From the NCBI GenBank assembly GCA_949825065.1, contig OX463849.1:5952001-6016000 (forward strand): DNA of 64,000 bases, written 5' to 3'. The position numbers and the translations under genes were made by a program. This stretch comes from Odontocerum albicorne (taxonomy: Eukaryota; Arthropoda; Insecta; Trichoptera; Odontoceridae). The stretch's first letter is position 1, and each line of letters opens with the position of its first letter. The notes under the pieces are model-generated. The model had not been told where the DNA came from. It saw only the letters and a program-made list of their open reading frames with translations, and ran no database searches. Of this stretch, positions 42,901 to 54,484 are shown piece by piece.

Positions 42901-45691
42901 TATTTGAGGGTTTTTAATATCGCTAATCAATAATCAGAAAGTATTAATATGAAATCAAACAAAAAAAAATTGACGAAACTTGATAGTTTCTTATATATTG
43001 AGACTAAAAGGCGAAAAAAATTTCGACCTACAAAACACTTTATTTTTAGTTATTTGAGGGTTTTTAATATCGCTGATCAATAATCAGTAAGTATAAATAC
43101 GTAATCAAACAAAAAAAAATTGACGAAACTTGATAGTTTCTTATTTATTGAGACGTAAAGGCGAAAAAAATTTCGACAAACAAATCACTTTATTTTGAGT
43201 TCTTTGAGGGTTTTTAATATCGCTTATCAATTATCAGAATGTATTAATGTGAAATCAAACAAAAAAAAATTGACGAAACTTGATAGTTTCTTATTTATTG
43301 AGACTAAAAGGCGAAAAAATTTTCGACTAACAAAACACTTTATTTTTAGTTATTTGAGGGTTTTTAATATCGGTGATCAATAATCAGAAAGTATTAATAT
43401 GAAATCAAACAAAAAAAAATTGACGAAACTTGATAGTTTCTTATATATTGAGACTAAAAGGCGCAAAAAATTTCGACTCACAAAACACTTTATATTTAGT
43501 TCTTTGAGGGTTTTTGATATCGCTTATCAATTAATAAGTAAGTATTATTATGAAACTTGATTCTGTCTTATATATTTAGACTAAAAGGCGCAAAAAAAAT
43601 TTCGACTCACAAAACACTTTATTTTTAGTTATTGGAGGGTTTTTAATATCGCTGATCAATAATCAGAAAGTATTAATATGAAATGAAACAAAAAAAAATT
43701 GACAAAACTTGATAGTTTCTTACATATTGAGACTAAAAGGCGAAAAAAATTTCGACCTACAAAACACTTTATTTTAAGTTATTTGAGGGTTTTTAATATC
43801 GCTGATCAATAATCAGTAAGTATTAATACGAAATCAAACAAAAAAAAATTGACGAAACTTGATAGTTTCTTATTTATTGAGACTAAAAGGCGAAAAAAAT
43901 TTCGACTCACAAAACACTTTATTTTTAGTTATTTGAGGGTTTTTAATATCGCTGATCAATAATCAGAAAGTATTAATATGAAATCAAACAAAAAAAAATT
44001 GACAAAACTTGATAGTTTCTTACATATTGAGACTAAAAGGCGAAAAAAATTTCGACCTACAAAACACTTTATTTTAAGTTATTTGAGGGTTTTTAATATC
44101 GCTGATCAATAATCAGTAAGTATTAATACGAAATCAAACAAAAAAAAATTGACGAAACTTGATAGTTTCTTATTTATTGAGACTAAAAGGCGAAAAAAAT
44201 TTCGACTAACAAATCACTTTATTTTGAGTTCTTTGAGGGTTTTTAATATCGCTTATCAATAATCAGAAAGTATTAATATGAAATCAAACAAAAAAAAATT
44301 GACGAAACTTGATAGTGTCTTATATATTGAGACTTAAAGGCGCAAAAAAATTACGACTCACAAAACACTTTATTTTTAGTTATTTGAGGGTTTTTAATAT
44401 CGCTGATCAATAATAAGTAAGTATTAATACGAAATCAAACAAAAAAAAAATTGACGAAACTTGATAGTTTCTTATATATTGAGACTAAAAGGCGAAAAAA
44501 ATTTCGACCTACAAAACACTTTAGTTTTAGTTATTTGAGGGTTTTTAATATCGCTTATCGATAATCAGTAAGTATTAATACGAAATCAAACAAAAAAAAA
44601 TTGACGAAACTTGATAGTTTCTTATATATTGAGACTAAAAGGCGCAAAAAATTTCGACTCACAAAACACTTTATATTTAGTTCTTTGAGGGTTTTTGATA
44701 TCGCTTATCAATTAATAAGTAAGTATTATTATGAAATCAAACAAAAAAAAATTGACGAAACTTGATACTGTCTTATATATTTAGACTAAAAGGCGCAAAA
44801 AAAATTTCGACTCACAAAACACTTTATTTTTAGTTATTGGAGGGTTTGAAATATCGCTGATCAATAATCAGAAAGTATTAATATGAAATCAAACAAAAAA
44901 AAATTGACGAAACTTGATAGTTTCTTATATATTGAGACTAAACGGCGAAAAAAATTTCGACCTACAAAACACTTAATTTTTAGTTATTTGAGGGTTTTTA
45001 AAATCGCTGATCAATAATCAGTAAGTATAAATACGAAATCAAACAAAAAAAAATTGACGAAACTTGATAGTTTCTTATTTATTGAGACGTAAAGGCGAAA
45101 AAAATTTCGACAAACAAATCACTTTATTTTGAGTTATTTGAGGGTTTTTAATATCGCTGATCAATAATCAGAAAGTATTAATATGAAATCAAACAAAAAA
45201 AAAATTGACGAAACTTGATAGTTTCTTATATATTGAGACTAAAAGGCGAAAAAAATTTCGACCTACAAAACACTTTATTTTAAGTTATTTGAGGGTTTTT
45301 AATATCGCTGATCAATAATCAGTAAGTATTAATACGAAATCAAACAAAAAAAAATTGACGAAACTTGATAGTGTCTTATATATTGAGACTTAAAGGCGCA
45401 AAAAAATTACGACTCACAAAACACTTTATTTTAAGTTATTTGAGGGTTTTTAATATCGCTGATCAATAATAAGTAAGTATTAATACGAAATCAAACAAAA
45501 AAAAATTGACGAAACTTGATAGTTTCTTATATATTGAGACTAAAAGTCGCAAAAAATTTCGACTCACAAAACACTTTATATTTAGTTCTTTGAGGGTTTT
45601 TAATATCGCTTATCAATTAATAAGTAAGTATTATTATGAAATCAAACAAAAAAAAATTGACAAAACTTGATTCTGTCTTATATATTTAGAC
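36990..45691 (+). repeat. 8.7-kb higher-order unit A
   Basis: From about 36990 the monomer series reappears at +8702 bp (about 45692). Rare variants line up, e.g. CCTTAAAGCCGC at 37139 and 45841, and CAATTGATAAG at 39173 and 47875. The unit holds 58 monomers. Inside it, and starting slightly upstream of it, a 1353-bp (9-monomer) tandem duplication is visible between about 36340 and 39040. Confidence 0.9.
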
Positions 45692-48600
45692 TAAAAGGCG
45701 CAAAAAAATTACGACTCACAAAACACTTTATTTTTAGTTATTTGAGGGTTTTTAATATCGCTGATCAATAATAAGTAAGTATTAATACGAAATCAAACAA
45801 AAAAAAATTGACGAAACTTGATAGTTTCTTATATATTGAGCCTTAAAGCCGCAAAAAAAATTCAACTCACAAAACACTTTATTTTGACTTATTTGAGGGT
45901 TTATAATATCGCTTATCAATAATCAGTAAGTATTTTTATGAAATCAAACAAAAAAAAATTGACGAAACTTGATAGTGTCTTATATATTGAGACTTTAAGG
46001 CGCAAAAAAAATTCGACTCACAAAACACTTTATTTTGACTTATTTGAGGGTTTTTAATATCGCTGATCAATAATCAGTAAGTATTAATACGAAATCAAAC
46101 AAAAAAAATTTACGAAACTTGATAGTGTCTTATATATTGAGACTTAAAGGCGCGAAAAAATTACGACTCACCAAACACTTTATTTTTAGTTATTTGAGGG
46201 TTTTTAATATCGCTGATCAATAACCAGAAAGTATTAATATGAAATCAAACAAAAAAAATTTACGAAACTTGATAGTGTCTTATATATTGAGCCTTAAAGG
46301 CGCAAAAAAATTCGACTCACAAAACACTTTATTTTGACTTATTTGAGGGTTTTTAATATCGCTGATCAATAATCAGTAAGTATTAATACGAAATCAAACA
46401 AAAAAAAATGGACGAAACTTGATAGTGTCTTATATATTGAGACTTAAAGGCGCAAAAAAATTACTACTCACCAAACACTTTATTTTAAGTTATTTGAGGG
46501 TTTTTAATATCGCTGATCAATAACCAGAAAGTATTAATATGAAATCAAACAAAAAAAAATTGACGAAACTTGATAGTTTCTTATATATTGAGACTAAAAG
46601 GCGCAAAAAATTTCGACTCACAAAACACTTTATATTTAATTCTTTGAGGGTTTTTGATATCGCTTATCAATTAATAAGTAAGTATTATTATGAAATCAAA
46701 CAAAAAAAAATTGACGAAACTTGATACTGTCTTATATATTGAGACTAAAAGGCGAAAAAAATTTCGACCCAAAAAACACTTTATTTTAAGTTATTTGAGG
46801 GTGTTTAATATCGCTTATCAATAATAAGTAAGTATTAATAGGAAATCAAACAAAAAAAAATTGACGAAACTTGATAGTTGTTTATATTGAGACGAAAATG
46901 CGCAAAAATCTTTCAACTCACAAAACACTTTATTTTTAGTTATTTGAGGGTTTTTAATATCGCTGATCAATAATCAGAAAGAATTAATATGAAATCAAAC
47001 AAAAAAAAATTGACGAAACTTGATAGTGTCTTATATATTGAGACGTAAAGGCGCAAAAAAATTAAGACTCACAAAACACTTTATTTTTAGTTATTTGAGG
47101 GTTTTTAATATCGCTGATCAATAATAAGTAAGTATTAATACAAAATCAAACAAAAAAAAATTGACGAAACTTGATAGTTTCTTATATATTGAGCCTTAAA
47201 GGCGCAAAAAAAATTCGACTCACAAAACACTTTATTTTGACTTATTTGAGGGTTTTTAATATCGCTTATCAATAATCAGTAAGTATTTTTATGAAATCAA
47301 ACAAAAAAAAATTGACGAAACTTGATAGTGACTTATATATTGAGACTTTAAGGCGCAAAAAAAATTCGACTCACAAAACACTTTATTTTGACTTATTTGA
47401 GGGTTTTTAATATCGCTGATCAATAATCAGTAAGTATTAATACGAAATCAAACAAAAAAAAATTGACGAAACTTGATAGTGTCTTATATATTGAGACTTA
47501 AAGGCGCAAAAAAATTACGACTCACCAAACACTTTATTTTTAGTTATTTGAGGGTTTTTAATATCGCTGATCAATAACCAGAAAGTATTAATATGAAATC
47601 AAACAAAAAAAAATTTACGAAACTTGATAGTGTCTTATATATTGAGCCTTAAAGGCGCAAAAAAAATTCGACTAACAAAACACTTTATTTTGACTTATTT
47701 GAGGGTTTTTAATATCGCTTATCAATAATCAGTAAGTATTTTTATGAAATCAAACAAAAAAAAATTGACGAAACTTGATAGTTTCTTATATATTGAGACT
47801 AAAAGGCGCAAAAAATTTCGACTCACAAATCACTTTATATTTAGTTCTTTGAGGGTTTTTGATATCGCTTATCAATTGATAAGTAAGTATTATTATGAAA
47901 TCAAACAAAAAAAAATTGACGAAACTTGATACTGTCTTATATATTGAGACTAAAAGGCGAAAAAAATTTCGACCCACAAAACACTTTATTTTTAGTTATT
48001 TGAGGGTGTTTAATATCGCTTATCAATAATAAGTAAGTATTAATAGGAAATCAATCAAAAAAAAATTGACGAAACTTGATAGTTGTTTATATTCAGACGA
48101 AAATGCGCAAAAATTTTTCAACTCACAAAACACTTTATTTTTAGTTATTTGAGGGTTTTTAATATCGCTGATCAATAATCAGAAAGTATTAATATGAAAT
48201 CAAACAAAAAAAAATTGACGAAACTTGATAGTTTCTTATATATTGAGACTAAAAGGCGAAAAAAATTTCGACCTACAAAACACTTTATTTTAAGTTATTT
48301 GAGGGTTTTTAATATCGCTGATCAATAATCAGTAAGTATTAATACGAAATCAAACAAAAAAAAATTGACGAAACTTGATAGTGTCTTATATATTGAGACT
48401 AAAAGGCGCAAAAAATTTCGACTCACAAAACACTTTATATTTAGTTTTTTGAGGGTTTTTGATATCGCTTATCAATTAATAAGTAAGTATTATTATGAAA
48501 TCAAACAAAAAAAAAATTGACGAAACTTGATACTGTCTTATATATTTAGACTTAAAGGCGCAAAAAAAATTTCGACTTACAAAACACTTTATTTTTAGTT

Positions 48601-51600
48601 ATTGGATGGTTTTTAATATCGCTGATCAATAATCAGAAAGTATTAATATGAAATCAAACAAAAAAAAATTGACGAAACTTGATAGTTTCTTATTTATTGA
48701 GACGTAAAGGCGAAAAAAATTTCGACTAACAAATCACTTTATTTTGAGTTCTTTGAGGGTTTTTAATATCGCTTATCAATAATCAGAAAGTATTAATATG
48801 AAATCAAACAAAAAAAAATTGACGAAACTTGATAGTTTCTTATATATTGAGACGAAAATACGCAAAAATCTTTCAACTCACAAAACACTTTATTTTTAGT
48901 TATTTGAGGGTTTTTAATATCGCTTATCAATAATCAGTAAGTATTTTTATGAAATCAAACAAAAAAAATTGACGAAACTTGATAGTTTCTTATAATATAT
49001 TGAGACTAAAAGGCGCAAAAAAATTTTGACTCACAAAACACTTTATATTTAGTTCTTTGAGGGTTTTTGATATCGCTTATCAATAATAAGTAAGTATTAT
49101 TATGAAATCAAACAAAAAAAATTGAAGAAACTTGATAGTTTCTTATTTATTGAGACTAAAAGGCGAAAAAAATTTCGACTCACAAAACACTATTTTTAGT
49201 TATTTGAGGGTTTTTATTGTCGCTGATCAATAATCAGAAAGTATTAATTAATACGAAATCAAACAAAAAAAAATTGACGAAACTCATAGTTTCTTATATA
49301 TTCAGACGAAAATGCGCAAAAATCTTTCAACTCACAAAACACTAAATTTTTAGGGTTTTGAGGGATTTTAATATCGCTGATCAATAATCAGAAAGTATTA
49401 ATATGAAATCAAACAAAAAAAAATTGACGAAACTTGATAGTGTCTTATATATTGAGACTTAAAGGCGCAAAAAAATTACGACTCACAAAACACTTTATTT
49501 TTAGTTATTTGAGGGTTTTAAATATCGCTTATCAATAATCAGGAAGTATTTATTCGAAATCAAACAAAAAAAATTGACGAAACTTGATAGTTTCTTATAT
49601 ATTGAGACTTAAAGGCGCAAACAAATTTCGACTCTTAAAACACTTTATTTTTAGTTATTTGAGGGTTTTTAATATCGCTGATCAATAATCAGAAAGTATA
49701 AATACGAAATCAAACAAAAAAAAAATTGACGAAACTTGATAGTGTCTTATATATTGAGACTTAAAGGCGCAAAAAAATAACGACTCACAAAACACTTTAT
49801 TTTTAGTTATTTGAGGGTTTTAAATATCGCTTATCAATAATCAGGAAGTATTTATTCGAAATCAAACAAAAAAAATTGACGAAACTTGATAGTTTCTTAT
49901 ATATTGAGACTTAAAGGCGCAAACAAATTTCGACTCACAAAACACTTTATTTTTAGTTATTTGAGGGTTTTTAATATCGCTGATCAATAATCAGAAAGAA
50001 TTAATATGAAATCAAACTAAAAAAAATTGACGAAACTTGATAGTTTCTTATATATTGAGACTAAAAGGCGAAAAAAATTTCGACTCACAAAACCCTTTAT
50101 TTTTAGTTATTTGAGGGTTTTAAATATCGCTTATCCATAATAAGTAAGTATTATTATGAAATCAAACAAAAAAAAATTGACGAAACTTGATACTGTCTTA
50201 TATATTGAGACTAAAAGGCGAAAAAAATTTCGACCCACAAAACACTTTATTTTAAGTTATTTGAGGGTTTTTAATATCGCTGATCAATAATCAGTAAGTA
50301 TTAATACGAAATCAAACAAAAAAAAATTGACGAAACTTGATAGTGTCTTATATATTGAGACTAAAAGGCGCAAAAAATTTCGACTCACAAAACACTTTAT
50401 ATTTAGTTTTTTGAGGGTTTTTGATATCGCTTATCAATTAATAAGTAAGTATTATTATGAAATCAAACAAAAAAAAAATTGACGAAACTTGATACTGTCT
50501 TATATATTTAGACTAAAAGGCGCAAAAAAAATTTCGACTTACAAAACACTTTATTTTTAGTTATTGGAGGGTTTTTAATATCGCTGATCAATAATCAGAA
50601 AGTATTAATATGAAATCAAACAAAAAAAAATTGACGAAACTTGATAGTTGTTTATATTGAGACGAAAACGAGCAAAAAATTTCAACTCACAAAACACTTT
50701 GTTTTTTTATTATTTGAGGGTTTTTAATATCGCTTATCAATAATCATTAAGTATTAATACGAAATCAAACAAAAAAAAATGGACGAAACTTGATAGTTTC
50801 TTATTTATTGAGACTAAAAGGCGAAAAAAATTTCGACTCACAAAACACTTTATTTTTAGTTATTTGAGGGTTTTTAATATCGCTAATCAATAATCAGAAA
50901 GTATTAATATGAAATCAAACAAAAACAAATTGACGAAACTTGATAGTTTCTTATATATTGAGACTAAAAGGCGAAAAAAATTTCGACCTACAAAACACTT
51001 TATTTTTAGTTATTTGAGGGTTTTTAATATCGCTGATCAATAATCAGTAAGTATAAATACGAAATCAAACAAAAAAAAATTGACGAAACTTGATAGTTTC
51101 TTATTTATTGAGACGTAAAGGCGAAAAAAATTTCGACAAACAAATCACTTTATTTTGAGTTCTTTGAGGGTTTTTAATATCGCTTATCAATTATCAGAAT
51201 GTATTAATGTGAAATCAAACAAAAAAAATTGACGAAACTTGATAGTTTCTTATTTATTGAGACTAAAAGGCGAAAAAATTTTCGACTAACAAAACACTTT
51301 ATTTTTAGTTATTTGAGGGTTTTTAATATCGGTGATCAATAATCAGAAAGTATTAATATGAAATCAAACAAAAAAAAATTGACGAAACTTGATAGTTTCT
51401 TATATATTGAGACTAAAAGGCGCAAAAAATTTCGACTCACAAAACACTTTATATTTAGTTCTTTGAGGGTTTTTGATATCGCTTATCAATTAATAAGTAA
51501 GTATTATTATGAAACTTGATTCTGTCTTATATATTTAGACTAAAAGGCGCAAAAAAAATTTCGACTCACAAAACACTTTATTTTTAGTTATTGGAGGGTT

Positions 51601-54023
51601 TTTAATATCGCTGATCAATAATCAGAAAGTATTAATATGAAATCAAACAAAAAAAAATTGACAAAACTTGATAGTTTCTTACATATTGAGACTAAAAGGC
51701 GAAAAAAATTTCGACCTACAAAACACTTTATTTTAAGTTATTTGAGGGTTTTTAATATCGCTGATCAATAATCAGTAAGTATTAATACGAAATCAAACAA
51801 AAAAAAATTGACGAAACTTGATAGTTTCTTATTTATTGAGACTAAAAGGCGAAAAAAATTTCGACTCACAAAACACTTTATTTTTAGTTATTTGAGGGTT
51901 TTTAATATCGCTGATCAATAATCAGAAAGTATTAATATGAAATCAAACAAAAAAAAATTGACAAAACTTGATAGTTTCTTACATATTGAGACTAAAAGGC
52001 GAAAAAAATTTCGACCTACAAAACACTTTATTTTAAGTTATTTGAGGGTTTTTAATATCGCTGATCAATAATCAGTAAGTATTAATACGAAATCAAACAA
52101 AAAAAAATTGACGAAACTTGATAGTTTCTTATTTATTGAGACTAAAAGGCGAAAAAAATTTCGACTAACAAATCACTTTATTTTGAGTTCTTTGAGGGTT
52201 TTTAATATCGCTTATCAATAATCAGAAAGTATTAATATGAAATCAAACAAAAAAAAATTGACGAAACTTGATAGTGTCTTATATATTGAGACTTAAAGGC
52301 GCAAAAAAATTACGACTCACAAAACACTTTATTTTTAGTTATTTGAGGGTTTTTAATATCGCTGATCAATAATAAGTAAGTATTAATACGAAATCAAACA
52401 AAAAAAAAATTGACGAAACTTGATAGTTTCTTATATATTGAGACTAAAAGGCGAAAAAAATTTCGACCTACAAAACACTTTAGTTTTAGTTATTTGAGGG
52501 TTTTTAATATCGCTTATCGATAATCAGTAAGTATTAATACGAAATCAAACAAAAAAAAATTGACGAAACTTGATAGTTTCTTATATATTGAGACTAAAAG
52601 GCGCAAAAAATTTCGACTCACAAAACACTTTATATTTAGTTCTTTGAGGGTTTTTGATATCGCTTATCAATTAATAAGTAAGTATTATTATGAAATCAAA
52701 CAAAAAAAAATTGACGAAACTTGATACTGTCTTATATATTTAGACTAAAAGGCGCAAAAAAAATTTCGACTCACAAAACACTTTATTTTTAGTTATTGGA
52801 GGGTTTGAAATATCGCTGATCAATAATCAGAAAGTATTAATATGAAATCAAACAAAAAAAAATTGACGAAACTTGATAGTTTCTTATATATTGAGACTAA
52901 ACGGCGAAAAAAATTTCGACCTACAAAACACTTAATTTTTAGTTATTTGAGGGTTTTTAAAATCGCTGATCAATAATCAGTAAGTATAAATACGAAATCA
53001 AACAAAAAAAAATTGACGAAACTTGATAGTTTCTTATTTATTGAGACGTAAAGGCGAAAAAAATTTCGACAAACAAATCACTTTATTTTGAGTTATTTGA
53101 GGGTTTTTAATATCGCTGATCAATAATCAGAAAGTATTAATATGAAATCAAACAAAAAAAAAATTGACGAAACTTGATAGTTTCTTATATATTGAGACTA
53201 AAAGGCGAAAAAAATTTCGACCTACAAAACACTTTATTTTAAGTTATTTGAGGGTTTTTAATATCGCTGATCAATAATCAGTAAGTATTAATACGAAATC
53301 AAACAAAAAAAAATTGACGAAACTTGATAGTGTCTTATATATTGAGACTTAAAGGCGCAAAAAAATTACGACTCACAAAACACTTTATTTTAAGTTATTT
53401 GAGGGTTTTTAATATCGCTGATCAATAATAAGTAAGTATTAATACGAAATCAAACAAAAAAAAATTGACGAAACTTGATAGTTGTTTATATTGAGACGAA
53501 AACGAGCAAAAAATTTCAACTCACAAAACACTTTGTTTTTAGTTATTTGAGGGTTTTTAATATCGCTTATCAATAATCAGTAGGTATTAATACGAAATCA
53601 AACAAAAAAAAATTGACGAAACTTGATAGTTTCTTATATATTGAGACTAAAAGTCGCAAAAAATTTCGACTCACAAAACACTTTATATTTAGTTCTTTGA
53701 GGGTTTTTGATATCGCTTATCAATGAATAAGTAAGTATTATTATGAAATCAAACAAAAAAAAATTGACAAAACTTGATTCTGTCTTATATATTTAGACTA
53801 AAAGGCGCAAAAAAAATTTCGACTCACAAAACACTTTATTTTTAGTTATTGGAGGGTTTTTAATATCGCTGATCAATAATCAGACAGTATTAATATGAAA
53901 TAAAACAAAAAAAAATTGACCAAACTTGATGGTTGTTTATATTGAGACGAAAACGAGCAAAAAATTTTAACTCACAAAAAACTTTGTTTTTAGTTATTTG
54001 AGGGTTTTTAATATCGCTTATCA
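45692..54023 (+). repeat. 8.7-kb higher-order unit B, with one deletion and one extra monomer
   Basis: Collinear with unit A at +8702 up to about 48650. The offset then falls to about +7957, a loss of ~745 bp or five monomers relative to A, and rises to +8106 after one extra monomer at about 53470-53620. The unit runs on past the equivalent of the A end until the Jockey insertion. Confidence 0.9.
54013..54023. repeat. 11-bp target duplication, left (ATCGCTTATCA)
   Basis: ATCGCTTATCA at 54013-54023 recurs at 59456-59466. It is part of the satellite monomer and resumes the array in phase on the right side. Confidence 0.9.
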
Positions 54024-54302
54024 TCAAGTGATGGATAGCTTGTTCGGAGTTTCGGTCCGATGGTAGGACACCTTACTCCTTCATCGGATAAGTTCTGACT
54101 GTTAAGATATTTATTGGAAATTTTTGGATCTTTTTGGGAATCGGGAAAGGATAGGTTTGTGGTAATTGTTTTGATTTTATGAATGATTATGAGAAATTAT
54201 AAACGATTAAATACATATATAAATATGATGATATATACATAATATTAAATACAAATATACATAAATTTGTGTCGTCACACACTGTTTTATATTGAATGGG
54301 TG

Positions 54303-54348
<46 letters not shown>

Positions 54349-54484
54349 AAAAAATGAATTGTGAATAAATTATAAGAATGAATATAGTATATGTAGATAA
54401 GTAAATGAGTGGGGAAATGTGTGTGACTTTTATAAATATATTAAGGTGTAGAAAATGTTTATTGAAGGTGAGAAATGCGGTTGC
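54024..54484 (-). other. Jockey-type element 3' UTR
   Basis: The 3' UTR contains a 44-base homopolymer (A on the plus strand at 54303-54346, hence poly-T in the element's RNA sense). An AATAAA-like signal lies on the minus strand at about 54110-54115, some 85 bases before the end. The 3' terminus reads GCTATCCATCACTTGA, directly followed by the TGATAAGCGAT duplication. There is no poly(A) tail. Confidence 0.8.

Larger units (their letters stand above)
28558..54023 (+). repeat. 150-bp satellite array, main block
   Basis: About 170 head-to-tail monomers of close to 150 bp. Fixed landmarks in order are: ATCGCT(G/T)ATCAATAATCAG or ATAAG, a TATGAAATCAAACAAAAAAA tract, TTGACGAAACTTGATAGT, TATATTGAGACTAAAAGGCG, CGACTCACAAAACACTTTAT and GTTATTTGAGGGTTTTTAAT. 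Many variants are shared between distant monomers, showing higher-order duplication. Because 150 is a multiple of three, open frames of about 61 residues (MKSNKKKLTKLDS-type) recur; these are artefacts. Confidence 0.97.

Noticed and set aside
28558..54023. CRISPR-like array of regular repeats
   Set aside because: Units are contiguous ~150-bp satellite monomers without repeat-spacer alternation, in a eukaryotic context.
28558..54023. CENP-B-box-like site in the satellite monomer
   Set aside because: No match to the TTCG....CGGG core could be found in the consensus monomer.
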